Shown here: one piece after another, positions 46,658 through 58,600 of the stretch
Layout: each line of letters opens with the position of its first letter
Position numbering within the stretch: position 1 is the first letter of the stretch
Assembly: GCA_004009845.1 (NCBI GenBank)
Contig: RMBW01000002.1
Coordinates: 744,001 to 808,000, forward strand
DNA from: Davidsoniella eucalypti
Taxonomy: Eukaryota > Ascomycota > Sordariomycetes > Microascales > Ceratocystidaceae
Direction: 5' to 3'
Length of the DNA: 64,000 nucleotides
Made by a program: the position numbers and the translations under genes
The notes under the pieces: model-generated
Databases searched by the model: none
What the model was told of the DNA's origin: nothing
The model's input: only the letters and a program-made list of their open reading frames with translations

Positions 46658-48007
46658 ATAGTCTTCCGCTGCTACAGTCAGGTTGCCAGCTGCCCCTGGC
46701 AATTTCATCAATAGCCCTCTCTCCTCGTCTATATTGACGATATCAACATCAGCTTCACCGCCCGCACCCATACCTGACACCACATTACCGATTTCAGTAC
46801 TGTGCGCAGTATTTGATTCCATGCCTACAGCTTCTTCGGCCGAATAGCCTGCCGTGTGTGATAGGCACGGAGACCCCTTCTGTACTAGGACGGACAAAGT
46901 TCCCGGCTAATTGTTCGGGAGGGCGGCGGGGGTGTCAGTCTTTCCCCGTAGTAGGGGATTCAAACACGAAACCCTAGGGAAGTATGATAGGATCAACCTC
47001 TCTACTATAATTCATTGTTTTGAAGCTATATACTTGTAAATATCATAATTTCGTTACTATCAAAATCTCGAGTCCATCATGTGATTATGTCATATACCAT
47101 AGTACATGTTTGAACTCTTAGCGTTTCAAAAGTGCTAATCTTGTTTTTATTTCCTTTTTGGAGGTAAGAAAGTCCAAGAAGATATCAATACTAGATCTAG
47201 ATCATCAAAACTGACAATTCAATCTATAGCTGGGCTTTGTGTGCATTCGCAAGCAGAAAGAAACACAATCTTAAATCTCGTCCAAGCTTGTGAAAGTCGT
47301 GCTAATTGGCCAATGAGTACTATACAAAAAGATCTTTATACCGAATGGCAGCGTGTTGATGAGGAGGCCGGTGAATGAAAGACATCGGAGATTCCATGTG
47401 CACCTGCTCTTTCCGAGGTCTCATGATGGACTATTGGAAGTGCTCAGTCATCTAGATCACATATCCATTGCATTATGCGCGTAACGGCAATTGGAGAGGA
47501 CATGGCAAGCCTAGGTGTTATAGTCATACAGCTATCCAATATATACATGGGATCATCATTGATATTGGCGTTCGGCTCAGCAACCAGGTGCTCATTCTCG
47601 GCTATTGGATTCTGTCGAAAAACCAGCGCGGCTCGGGGTTTCAGGATATTACTTAGGCTAAACGAACATACATACATACATGTCTATCTAATACAACCAA
47701 TGGCCTGTAACTTTGTCACACACATGTCGTCAGCCGAAAAAAAAAAAAAGAAAAAAAGACAGAAGGAGTCCGAGTCCGAGTCCTCGAGTCTTGTAGTACA
47801 TTCCCTTTTCAGGTAATTGTTTCCACTATCAGACCATATGCTAGTAGACTCCAGTTTTGGGCAATTGCTCCAGTATGCTACAGCAAAAATCATATCAACT
47901 CTAGTACATCCTACCATAACAATACCTCAAACAATATCGCAACTTGTCTCTTTGAAGCAACAATTTATTCACTATACAACTACAAACATTATCTCTCCCT
48001 GGCCGTT
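46658..48007. other. intergenic with a coding-like fragment
   Basis: About 1.35 kb. The + strand frame 47139-47378 is open for 79 codons without a plausible start (contains GGKKVQEDINTRSRSS, AGLCVHSQAERNTI, QKDLYTEWQRVDEEAGE) and could be a 3' exon or relic related to the preceding MULE-type gene, whose end has a similar DLY...R segment. Poly-A-rich tract at 47741-47759. Nothing else seen. Confidence 0.35.
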
Positions 48008-48942
48008 ATGGACTGGAAAAGCCAAAACAAAACTTGCCAAATCCTCAGCGCGGCCGAGAAAGGTGGCTATGGTGTTGTTGCCGCAATTGCGTGAGTGGGG
48101 ATAAACCCTAACCGTATGAGCATGTGATCAACTAACCTTGTGTGTTCAGGTACAACATCGAACATATTGTCGCCTTTGTTCGCGCAGCAGAGAAGAAGCG
48201 TTCTCCTTTCATCATCCAAGTGTTCCCATGGGCAATTACAGCGAGTGATGGTCTGCTTATTCATGCTGCAGCCCAGGCAGCTCGCACCGCTTCAGTACCA
48301 ATTGCTATCCATCTAGACCATGCACAGGATGAAGACATGATTCGGAAAGTGGCCGACACTCTGCCGTTTGACTCCATCATGGTTGACATGTCACACCACG
48401 AAATGCACCAGAATCTGGCAAAAACAAAGGAAATTGTAGCTTATTGTCATGCACGCAAGATCTCGACCGAGGCCGAGCCAGGAAGAATTGAAGGCGGAGA
48501 GGACGGTATCAGCGATACGGCCGATCTGGAAGGTTCACTGACAACGGAAGATCAAGTCGAAGACTTCATTGCCACGGGAATTGACTTTTTAGCTCCGGCA
48601 TTTGGTAATGTGCACGGAGAATATGGAAAGCGAGGCCCGGCTCTTGAGTTTGACCGACTGAAGATGATCCAAGACAAGGTTGATAGCCGTGTACGCATCG
48701 TGCTCCATGGAACGAACGATTTTCCCGAATATGTCATGCAGCAGTGCATCAAAGGCGGAGTTTCAAAGGTCAATGTCAATAAGTTGGTCTTGGATGATTA
48801 CCTGGTGTTCCAGAAAGAGAAGGCTCCAAAACTATCGCTTACTGCGGCGTTGGAGGGAGGAATTGAAGAGACTATGAGACTTGTTGAGTGGCAGATCGAC
48901 GTCTGTGGGTCAGCTGGTAAAGCAACTTATTTGTTTGTTTAG
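48008..48942 (+). CDS. class II (zinc) fructose-bisphosphate aldolase family protein, two exons
   Basis: Zinc-dependent ketose-bisphosphate aldolase family. Model: exon 1 48008-48090, intron 59 nt (donor GTGAGT, CTAAC branch, acceptor CAG), exon 2 48150-48942; phase 2, 291 residues. Family motifs: HLDHAQDED with Asp84 (catalytic position) and His85 (zinc), SIMVDMSHHEMHQN, TEAEPGRIEGGEDG, FGNVHGEYG with His183 (zinc), IVLHGTND with His214 (zinc), and GVSKVNVN (phosphate/substrate loop). All zinc ligands are present, so it is probably active. It is shorter than yeast Fba1 (359) and closer in size to the bacterial GatY/tagatose-bisphosphate type, so it is probably a paralogue of unknown substrate, not the glycolytic enzyme. 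Confidence 0.9.
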
Positions 48943-49785
48943 TATGATAATAGTAATGTAGCCAACTTCACATTTTCCAATGTTTGACTTCCTTGGTGTA
49001 TAGTTTTGGTGAAGCTGAAAACTACGAGTCGAATAGATAGGGGACATGTATCAAATAGAGCCTCTTTCCTTTCAAGGTGCCTTGTATCGTAATGTTCAGG
49101 AGAAGTAGTATCTGCTTCCGTTCTAAGTAATTGCCATCGGCTTGAAACTTAGTCACATAATGTAGCAGATATCTGTACTTATGTTGTTGGGATAAATGTG
49201 GATTGACTGATGGCAATAAACAAACCCAAGGTACACAAACTCCCATTAAATTCTTAAGAGTTGCTCTTTTGCCCTAAAAAACCCCTTTGACCTAACCTCG
49301 TCAATCTTCTGCTTTGGCTATCAACCTTACACTCTGTTAACTGAACTCTGGCCACACAATCACTCTGGTTTGTCCCCCAAACCCAACGAATCCATTTATT
49401 AGAATACCTGCTAATCAATCATACCTTCCCAAGCCTTCACCTTGCACTCTTTATGTTGGCAGATAGCCATCTTCACAGACACACCCGAGGTTCGGCTTGA
49501 TTTTCCGCCCTTTAGAGCCTAATTCTCTTTGGCGTTGAGATTAAGACCTACGGCAATGCCCACAGGAGCCTTAGCATATACAGCAGATTGTGCTTTCTGG
49601 GCTTGGAGGGCCTTTGGTACCAGTCATTGATTGATACAAAAACTCTGTGGTACTAGATTGTACTACATGGCTATTCGAGCCACCCATCGATAAGTTTATA
49701 GGCTAAGAAGAAGAAGAGGTATTCATATATCAACTTAGCTTTTAGTTTTACTATCCGGGTTTTAGGATTATTTGCTAACCATCAC
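48943..49785. other. intergenic
   Basis: About 840 bp between two co-oriented genes. No gene, RNA or repeat recognised. Confidence 0.45.
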
Positions 49786-52377
49786 ATGTATAAGACCTAT
49801 AGTTATCCTATATTCAAAATGGAAAAATCGAATCGTTTCAAGCGCATTTCTGCGCCATTCAGAGCATGCAAGACTTTGGAAGACATTTTTCCACTCACTA
49901 GTTGGGACTATAATCAACTTGACCCGGGTTTCCTGAGCACCATCACATCATCAGTCTCGAGTGGAAAACATGTTGAATATATTCAGACTTTTTGGAGGCT
50001 GACTATGAGTTATATTGAGTCCTCGCACAGTCTTTCCCAAACCTCACAGGACATATTGACTAGTGATGTTGACTTTCAGATCAGCGTCTTCCTCAAGCTA
50101 CCGAAATGCCCCATCATTCATGGCTTTCCTGACAGATCTTTTTTACCAGAGATACTAGATACAATCAATATTTTGCTCAGCATATCTGACCAAGGCACAG
50201 AGGAAGTGAGTTGCATCACCAAGCATGCATTCGATAGAGAAGAACTAGTATCACCCAGCAGTTCCACAACGAATAGTTTGTCTCTGTTGAACCATATCAA
50301 CAATTGCTTCGCAACTTGGACAAGTGCCACCGAGGAATTTATTTCTCCATATACCTCAGTCATTGGCCCATCAGGTATTGGGAAGTCATTCACAGTAAAG
50401 CAGTTGGCAAAAGCCCATGACATTTATGTTATATACATTTGTCTGGCACCGAAACACCATCGAGGCTTTCCACGCCGCACTCGAAGTGCTGATGCTTATG
50501 CAGCCAAATTTCATGAAGATGAGTTGTCACTACAAGATCATCTTCTGAAAACACTCAAACGCCATCTTTGTATTGCCAGCTACCTTCGAAACTTAGGAGT
50601 CCCTGCCTCTGATTTTTGGGATCTTCAGGTCGACGAAAAGCATCTCTACTTCCAGGCCAAGATTTATGAGTTGCTCAAGTGTTCTTCGGAAGAAACTGCT
50701 ACCATGGAGCTCAACCTTGACCCTCTCCACAAAGATACTCTGCAAGAGGCCCTTGCCTTTGAAGACTTTGAGCTAATGTCGCACTTGTCTTCCCAAAGCC
50801 ACAATTCTGCGTCTTCTTCTCTTTCTTCTCTTTCTTCTTCCTCTTCTTCCTCTTCTTCCTCTTCTTCTTCATCTTCCCCGGGTCACAGCATTGATTTCGT
50901 CTTTGCCTTTGACGAAGCGCGAAACCTCATAGTTAACGACAGGACTCTCCCCTTTAGTTCATTGCGAAACCGCATAGTCAACGGCCAGACTCTCCCCTTT
51001 AGTTCATTGCGAACAGTACTCCGTAATTTGGGTACTGGAAGCCTGGGTGTAAATGTTTTTACTTTATTGATGGATACTTCCTCTAAAGTCTCAAACTTCT
51101 CACCCTCAAGTTTTATGGACTCTAGCCAAAAGGTCTCATCTGATGACTCCACAACTAGAAAGCTTTTTGAGCCATTCTTCAAGTTCCATTCCCTAAATCT
51201 TTTCAGATCAAAAGAATTAGACTCCAATCTCGATCGTCCAGATACATCATGGGAAAGCCTCTTCTCATGTAGTCGACCAATGTTTGGTGCATACGCCAGG
51301 GCTCCAGACAAGGCCTCTTCAGATAACCATATGGACTTTTGTATTGGCCTTGCTAAAATCAAACTTGATCCAAAACGACGCATTGATCCGAATAATTTCA
51401 GCGAAGTCCGATATCTAGCACTTCTATTAAATCGTGCCAGTTTCAAGGTTCGCCACCAGCCCTATTGTCAGAAACTAGTTTCTGGCTGGATGCAGTACAT
51501 TGTGGATATCTCTGAAGATTGTGAGCATATCGATATCTGTCAGCCCCCAGAACCCATTCCGGCCATGGCTGCTCGCTATCACTTGTCTGGAGATGCACTT
51601 ATTGAGGCATTGGTGGACTTCAGATACAATTTGGATATCGGGTTTGTCAGTATTAGTGATGCTGGCGAATTTGTTGCTAGCTGGATACTTTTGCTTGCCT
51701 TTGATGGGGGGTCAATTCAAGATGAGTTTGTACCAAGCCCACTCCATCTCATTCACTATTTAGAGGCCCTATTTGGTGCAGATTTCCATGAGAGCATACT
51801 ATCTGCAGTGCCTGCCTCACTCTGTACAGGAAGAGTTTTCTTCAATCGAATTCTTAGGTTTGTTTCCGACTCAGGAAGGCCTACTCCTGATAACATGTTC
51901 TACCTGTACAACAGGTGCTGTGCATGCTTTCTACCTTGGAATACTCCTGGTGCGGATATTCTGATACCAGTCTGGATTCCCAAGTCAACAGAGCATTCTG
52001 CTCATATGGGCTGTATATTGGTTCAGGTCAAGAACAGAGCTAATGATAGATATACCCCTTCCCTCAAGAATGAGGCCAGGAGTTCTATCCAACAAGCTAT
52101 TGAGCACCTTGGAATTGATATTGCACAAACCCCAGTGCTTGGATTGATGCTTTGTCTTCGGTCATCCTCTTCGGACAGAGTTACAATACTTGAGTCAAGA
52201 CCGAGGTCCACTACCCCAGTCTGTTTAGTAATCGGTATGAATGCTTCTGTATATCCCTTTTTCAATGGTTACAGTACTAGACTTCATAAGATACTTTCTG
52301 ATCTTCTTTATGCAAAAGCTAGTCGGTGTAAGACAAGCAAGTATGGCTACGTAAAGAGCATGCTACAAACAGTATAG
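49786..52377 (+). CDS. large P-loop ATPase with PD-(D/E)XK-like C-terminus (fungal Crinkler-type architecture)
   Basis: Intronless 863-residue frame. Seen: Walker A GPSGIGKS (194-201), an Arg/His-rich segment, a poly-Ser tract (about 342-364, encoded by TCT/TCC repeats), and Walker B FVFAFDEAR (371-379). Immediately after it is a 15-residue tandem duplication (two units of IVN..TLPFSSLR, 45-bp DNA period at 50919 and 50964). Further on come MDTSSKVSNFSP and SWESLFSCSRPMFGAYAR, matching the Thr/Ser-rich sensor and the GRP-like motif I know from fungal Crinkler-type ATPases. The C-terminal part has ADILIPV and ILVQVKN (about 723-750), fitting a PD-(D/E)XK fold with a QxK variant. Function is unproven: effector, or a mobile-element or conflict-system nuclease. 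M12 (49819) is an alternative start. Confidence 0.75.
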   Translation: MYKTYSYPIFKMEKSNRFKRISAPFRACKTLEDIFPLTSWDYNQLDPGFLSTITSSVSSGKHVEYIQTFWRLTMSYIESSHSLSQTSQDILTSDVDFQISVFLKLPKCPIIHGFPDRSFLPEILDTINILLSISDQGTEEVSCITKHAFDREELVSPSSSTTNSLSLLNHINNCFATWTSATEEFISPYTSVIGPSGIGKSFTVKQLAKAHDIYVIYICLAPKHHRGFPRRTRSADAYAAKFHEDELSLQDHLLKTLKRHLCIASYLRNLGVPASDFWDLQVDEKHLYFQAKIYELLKCSSEETATMELNLDPLHKDTLQEALAFEDFELMSHLSSQSHNSASSSLSSLSSSSSSSSSSSSSSSPGHSIDFVFAFDEARNLIVNDRTLPFSSLRNRIVNGQTLPFSSLRTVLRNLGTGSLGVNVFTLLMDTSSKVSNFSPSSFMDSSQKVSSDDSTTRKLFEPFFKFHSLNLFRSKELDSNLDRPDTSWESLFSCSRPMFGAYARAPDKASSDNHMDFCIGLAKIKLDPKRRIDPNNFSEVRYLALLLNRASFKVRHQPYCQKLVSGWMQYIVDISEDCEHIDICQPPEPIPAMAARYHLSGDALIEALVDFRYNLDIGFVSISDAGEFVASWILLLAFDGGSIQDEFVPSPLHLIHYLEALFGADFHESILSAVPASLCTGRVFFNRILRFVSDSGRPTPDNMFYLYNRCCACFLPWNTPGADILIPVWIPKSTEHSAHMGCILVQVKNRANDRYTPSLKNEARSSIQQAIEHLGIDIAQTPVLGLMLCLRSSSSDRVTILESRPRSTTPVCLVIGMNASVYPFFNGYSTRLHKILSDLLYAKASRCKTSKYGYVKSMLQTV

Positions 52378-52533
52378 ATTTCTACTAAATATATGGGCTC
52401 CCTTTTCATTGATTAAATATGCATTTTTTTAACGATATCTTCTTTACAATCACACTTTTTGATTACCTTCTTCAGAATCCTCTACTCTTATCTTGTTTTC
52501 CCTTTTCTCTTTTTGACTTTATATATCTTCCGA

Positions 52534-53838
52534 TGATTGTCACTCGTCTCCTTCGTCCCATGTTGGCCAAGTCCAAAGAAGCCCGTAGGAATGCAAACCC
52601 TAAGAAAGATGCCCCTTCGTGTGACCATCAGCCCATAGGCAGTACAGAACCTTGCTCGCAGTGTACTGCTGAGCGAAGCAAAGCTACACAGCTAACAAGA
52701 GCCTACTTTTGCGTCATCTTGAAACAGTATCTCACCCATCCTGCTTGACATTGCAGACAAGTTCCAGGTGATCTCCGAGTTCTCATGGGTCATCTCAGCC
52801 TTCACACGGGTGTCTGCAGCTTTCATCCCGTTCTGGGGCCAGATGGCTGATGTCTTCTAGACTTCAGTGTCCTTGAGAGACCATCTGCGCACTATCGATG
52901 TGGGCGGCCAGTTGCTTTTCATTTCGGGCTTGGCCTTGTTCATCCTCGGCTTGACCTGGGCCGGTGGCTCGTATAGCTGGACGTCGGCTAACGTGCTGGC
53001 ACCGCTTATCATTGGTGGGTTTCTGCTGATTTGCTTTGCTCTATGGGAGCGCAGCATGGATCCGCGCCGTGCTCTAGGCCGTCGCTTCCCGCACCAGAAA
53101 CCCATTATCCCCTGGTCGATTCTGACGGACGTAACATGCTCGGTGTGGCCTTCAGCAGTTTTTCGTATGCCATGTCGTTGTATGCAATCCTCTACTTCGT
53201 GCCCATCTACCTGTCTATTGTGCTGGACCAGAGTAGCGTCGAGGCTAGCAAATCGGTGCTGCACTTCATCCCTGGCTTGGCCGTTGGCGCCTACGCTTCC
53301 ATCTTCCTATGCAACAAATGGCCGCGCAACACGTTTGTCCCGCTAGTCACTGGCTCTGTTATCGAAGTCACTGGCCTCTCAGCTATGGCCTGGGCTATGT
53401 CGGCTGAACATAGCGCTAGCATTTACGCTTTGATGGCTGTCATCTCCAGTGGAGGAGCGTTGCGCCTTATGGCTGGTAGCGTTCACGGCATCGGCATGTT
53501 CCGCGCCAATGTGCCTGCTGTGGTTGTCCTACAACTTCTAGCTACACCACTGGGTGGATCGATAGGCGTTACTATCATGTCCGTTGTTTTCAACAATGTA
53601 GCGAAACTAGGTGGGGGTACTAGCACGTTGTCAACAAGCTATACTGAGATATTGGCTACCGCCTCGCCGGCTGAGCAAATCGCCATTATCCACCGCGCCA
53701 AGATGAGCCTAGTATATGCCATGGTGGCTATAGTACCCATCTCAGCTATGAATATACTAACTATGTGGACGCTGGGCAATATTACGTTGCCTAAGTCAAG
53801 TAAGAGCGCTACGGAACAGATGAACCATTACATTGTTC
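52534..53838 (+). pseudogene. decayed MFS efflux transporter (DHA2-like)
   Basis: Pieces of one major facilitator gene in order but in three frames. N-terminus from ATG 52534 with the KDAPSCDHQPIGS...PCSQC signature; then, in another frame, a piece with ADKFQVISEFSWVISAF, AAFIPFWGQMADVF and a stop (52858-52860); then a large internal deletion, and SLRDHLRTIDVGGQLLF to RFPHQKPIIPWSILTD (52867 to about 53125); then a frameshift, and RNMLGVAFSSFSYAMS to the C-terminal helices ending NITLPKS (about 53800). Helices between the first and later third of the protein are missing. The 3' end abuts a LINE fragment at about 53839. Remaining transmembrane helices show it was a drug-efflux-type pump; it cannot be functional. 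Confidence 0.85.
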
Positions 53839-55329
53839 CCAGTCCACCTTGTATACAGTCTTTGTTTCAAAACGAACCCCAAGGTGCTTTCTAGGCTCGC
53901 ACTCCGCTATCCATGACTTGAAGTTGGCATTCAGCTGTGCGTTTTTCCATCTGTGGGTGGAAGCAAGGGACATATGGTCACGGTCGAGGTCCACAAGCTT
54001 AGTATTGCTTGTACACCCTTGTTTCGCCAACTTGTCAACTAGCTCGTTGCCAGGAACATGAGTGTGCCCTGGGACCCATCTGATGCCACCGACCGCTAGC
54101 TCTACACACTCAGTGCCTCCTTTCTACTCATGGAGTAAGCTTCGGATCTTGTTGACAGCCTCTTGAGAAGTTCCATTCTTACCCGCCATATTGGAGATGC
54201 GTTGTGCAACACCCAAATTGTCAAGGCACAGATATAGACTGCCTGCATCGGGAGGAGCATGCTTGATGGCCGCTTGGACTGCATTTTCTGCAGCAATGGC
54301 CTCTGTGTCGGCCACTTCTCGTAAAGAGCCACATGACCCTTGACCTTCACAGAGTTTGATGCCCTCATAAAAGACTGCCCAGCCAGCCCCTGTCCTGCCC
54401 TTCTCATCGCGAGAACCATCGGAGTAAACCCATAACGTTTTCGGGTCTGCCTCAGCCACCTCTTTCAAATGATGTTTGGCGGCTTCTTCTTTGTCTAGTT
54501 GCGGTGGCAGACAGTCACGGGGGCCCTTTTCTTCTGGGAAGAGTCTGTTCGACTCTTTAATCGGCACCGGTAGTAATTTCTTGTACACATCGATGTGTCC
54601 TTCTATCTCTGTGATGCACAGCGGGTGCCGGGAGTCTACCGTGGAAGCCCGAATGGCGGCGGCTCTATCAAGGTCCTTCAGTATCATCTCCATGTTTGGG
54701 AACGAGGAGAGGATGTGCAAAAGCCTAGTTGGCGTGGTACAGTACACTGGCAGTGCGGCCCTCAGGGCAGCTCTCAAAGCTACCTCTAGCTTTTCTTTCC
54801 CTTTAGCTTGCATGAAGGGAGACCAGGTGGAAGAGGCATACGTCAGTTGGGGGAGCACGCAACTCCTTACTGCATGTAGCAGACTCCTCACTGGGGTTCC
54901 TCGGTACACTCCCGAGAGAGCTCGGAGTGCGTTCGTGGTTCTCTTGGCTTTAGCAGTGACCTGCTTTGCGTGTTCCAAAAAGTTGAAGCCGGAGTCCCAC
55001 CATACACCTAGCCACCTTAGAGACTTGGAAGGCTTTAGTAGCACTCCACAGGGTAGCGTAACTGGACTCATGGAGGAGCATCCTCTTGTTCGGCAGTGTA
55101 ACAGTCCTGTTTTGTCCCAGTCTAGTGAAAGACCATTGTCCCTGCACCATTTCTCTATTCTTTTCAGGGTTCCATTAATGGTTTCCACATTAACTGAAAT
55201 ATTCTTAGATGAGACCGAAACGAGGCCATCGTCAACGTAGGCCAGACCCCAAACCGCCGCATGTAGGCTCGTCATGTACAGCATGTACAGGATGGGTGAG
55301 GCCCCTTGACGGAGTTTTCACCCATGAAA
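53839..55329 (-). mobile_element. damaged LINE copy B (3'-truncated, internally deleted)
   Basis: Closely similar to the intact element next to it. It covers ORF2 from the RT active-site region through most of RNase H but stops short of the 3' end at 53839. At its 5' side, ORF2 sequence (GATGGGTGAGGCC, to 55303) jumps directly to ORF1 sequence (CCTTGACGGAGTTTTCACCC, from about 55303), deleting about 3.35 kb relative to the intact copy, with a CC microhomology. The RT box reads YVDD instead of YADD. The open frame 55284-54124 is kept up to a stop near the HEWKG segment. It is non-functional. The intact element's 3' tail begins within about 15 bp of its 5' end. Confidence 0.9.
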
Positions 55330-55652
55330 AAGCAGAATCTCTGATTTGATTTGATTTGATTATATTTAACGTCTACCTAAATCACTAAGATCATACGACG
55401 CCGGATTGGTTACCGGACAGATATTTAGAGTCCTCCGCTTGACAAACTCAATAGCTTTGTATGTGCGGGACGAGACCGTCCCCTAGCCCCGAAGAACTAG
55501 TGGTCCATACCTCCACTATGAGCAGCAAAAACAAATACAAAAAAAAAAAAAAAAAAAAAAGAAAAAGGTTGTAAAACATGAAAAACAAAACATCGAACAG
55601 TAAGGCAAATAAAACATACAAAAACATAAACAAAAACCACACCAAAACCTCC

Positions 55653-58600
55653 TCAGTCACTTCCCCCCTCCACTGTACTTGTCTGGCCCGCTGATGGGGC
55701 TTCTTCTCTAGGCGCATGGGCTCTGTAATGCCTCCATTTCACCTCTAATCTCTTGGCAAGATACTTGCAGGAGCTCTCTTTCCGAAGTAGCTTTTTGACA
55801 AAGCTAGTCCGGAGTGGTCTCTTATTTCTGGGGCACGCCCAGGGATGGAAAGGTTCCTTCCGTTGATGGCACAGTGGACAGTTTCTTTCCGCATCCGTAT
55901 GTTCGAACCGGTCATGGTACTCCGCAAAGTCGCCATGGCCTGTCCGGGCAGTTAGGATCCGTCCCACTGTAGATCTGTGCTGGTCTTTAAACCAGTCCAC
56001 CTTGTAGACAGTCTTTGTTTCAAAACGAACCCCAAGGTGCTTTCTCGGCTCGCACTCCGCTATCCATGACTTGAAGTCGGCATTCAGCTGTGCGTTTTTC
56101 CATCTGTGGGCGGAAGCGAGGGACATATGGTCGCGGTCGAGGTCCACAAGCTTAGTATTGCTTGTACACCCTTGTTTCGCCAACTTGTCAACTAGCTCGT
56201 TGCCAGGAACATTAGTGTGCCCTGGAACCCATCTAATGCCACCGACCGCTAGCTCTACACGCTCAGTGCCTCCTTTCCACTCATGGAGTAAGCTTCGGAT
56301 CTTGTTGACAGCCTCTTGAGAAGTTCCATTCTTACCTGCCATATTGGAGATGCGTTGTGCAACACCCAAATTGTCAAGGCACAGATATAGACTGCCTGCA
56401 TCGGGAGGAGCATGCTTGATGGCCGCTTGGACTGCATTTTCTGCAGCAATAGCCTCTGTGTCGGCCACTTCTCGTAGAGAGCCACATGACCCTAGACCTT
56501 CACACAGTTTGATGCCCTCATAAAAGACTGCCCAGCCAGCCCCTGTCCTGCCCTTCTCATCGCGAGAACCATCGGAGTAAACCCATAACGTTTTCGGGTC
56601 TGCCTCAGCCACCTCTTTCAAATGATGTTTGGCGGCTTCTTCTTTGTCTAGTTGCGGTGGCAGACAGTCACGGGGGCCCTTTTCTTCTGGGAAGAGTCTG
56701 TTCGACTCTTTAATCGGCACCGGTAGTAATTTCTTGTACACATCGATGTGTCCTTCTATCTCTGTGATGCACAGCGGGTGCCGGGAGTCTACCGTGGAAG
56801 CCCGAATGGCGGCGGCTCTATCAAGGTCCTTTAGTATCATCTCCATGTTTGGGAACGAGGAGAGGATGTGCAAAAGCCTAGTTGGCGTGGTACAGTACAC
56901 TGGCAGTGCGGCCCTCAGGGCAGCTCTCAAAGCTACCTCTAGCTTTTCTTTCCCTTTAGCTTGCATGAAGGGAGACCAGGTGGAAGAGGCATACGTCAGT
57001 TGGGGGAGCACGCAACTCCTTACAGCATGTAGCAGACTCCTCACTGGGGTTCCTCGGTACACTCCCGAGAGAGCTCGGAGTGCGTTCGTGGTTCTCTTGG
57101 CTTTAGCAGTGACCTGCTTTGCGTGTTCCAAAAAGTTGAAGCCGGAATCCCACCATACACCTAGCCACCTTAGAGACTTGGAAGGCTTTAGTAGCACTCC
57201 ACAGGGTAGCGTAACTGGACTCATGGAGGAGCATCCTCTTGTTCGGCAGTGTAACAGTCCTGTTTTGTCCCAGTCTAGCGAAAGACCATTGTCCCTGCAC
57301 CATTTCTCTATCCTTTTCAGGGTTCCATTAATGGTTTCCACATTAACTGAAATGTTCTTAGATGAGACCGAAACGAGGCCATCGTCAGCGTAGGCCAGAC
57401 CCCAAACCGCCGCATGTAGGCTCGTCATGTACAGCATGTACAGGATGGGTGAGGCCGGCGAGCCCTGTGGCAGGCTGCCTCCGACTTTCCTGGTGACCGG
57501 TTGGTCTCCTTCTATAGAGAGGGAAACTTCCCGTCCGGTGAGAAAAGATTCCACCCATTTGACTATTGACGTTGGCCAGCCTTGGTTTCTAAGCCTTTGA
57601 ACCAGCCTGCCCCGTTTCACGGCGTCGAAGGCACCCTTGATGTCGTAGGTGACAAAAGAGGTTATCTCTCCATACTTGGATCGTCCCTTAATCTTGTCTG
57701 CTAGCAACAGTGTGAGGTCCGTAGCTGCCCTTCTTGGTACTGCGCTAGCATATGTGCGGGGGATGATCTCTAGTTCAATGGCTTGTGCCGCCAGTCTTCG
57801 CGCTACAATTCTCTCGAGTCCCTTTCCCAGAGTTGAGAGAAGTGAGATCAGTCTGTAGCTTCTTGGGAGCGATTTGTCACGGCCTGGCTTTGGTATGACC
57901 ACCAGGCAGGCCGTTTTGAAGACCTTGGGGTGCCAGCCAACTTCCAGACAGCCTCTGAAAAGTGCTGTCACTTTTGGCCCTAAGACCTTCCATGCCAACT
58001 TCCAGGCACTGTTGGGGATGCCATCTTGCCCAGGGGCCGTGTTTCCCGGTTTGAAGATAGCGTTTCTGACTTCCGATTCAGTCAGCTCCTCCAGTTCTCG
58101 TGTGGGCCTAGCTACTTGGGTTTCTCCCCTGCGTGAGACTTCTTCTTCTGCCTCCTCTGCTTGGGTGTGTGTGTCCAAGAGGAGCAGCGCCTTTTCCTTA
58201 GATGTGGACGCTGTCCCACTGTTTGAAGTCAGAGGTGGCATGCTGTATGATGCTCTGGCACGAGTCCAATTCAATGCCTTGAACACATCTCCTGGCTCGT
58301 TGATGGCTTCGATGTTCCGTTGCCACATTTCCCGCCTAGCTTTTCGTGCCTCTCGGCGAAAGGCTTTGCGCTTGGCCTTATACAGCTCGAAGAATAGAGC
58401 TGTTCGGTTCGCTCTCCAAGCAACTTTCGCTCGTCGTGCCTCTTGGATTGTGGCTTTGCAGGCATCGTTCCACCAGCGCTTCCCAACGCCTCTACCAGCA
58501 GTCTTTGGGGTTGACTCATCGAGAACTCGGACCAGTACTTGAGTGATCCTTCGAGCTTCTTCATCCAGCCCCTCCGGGGTTGACAGCTGTCCAGATGTGA

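Noticed and set aside
54476..55240. 254-codon + strand ORF, repeated almost identically at 56629-57393
   Set aside because: Antisense shadow of LINE ORF2 in copies B and A; the repetition simply reflects the two element copies.
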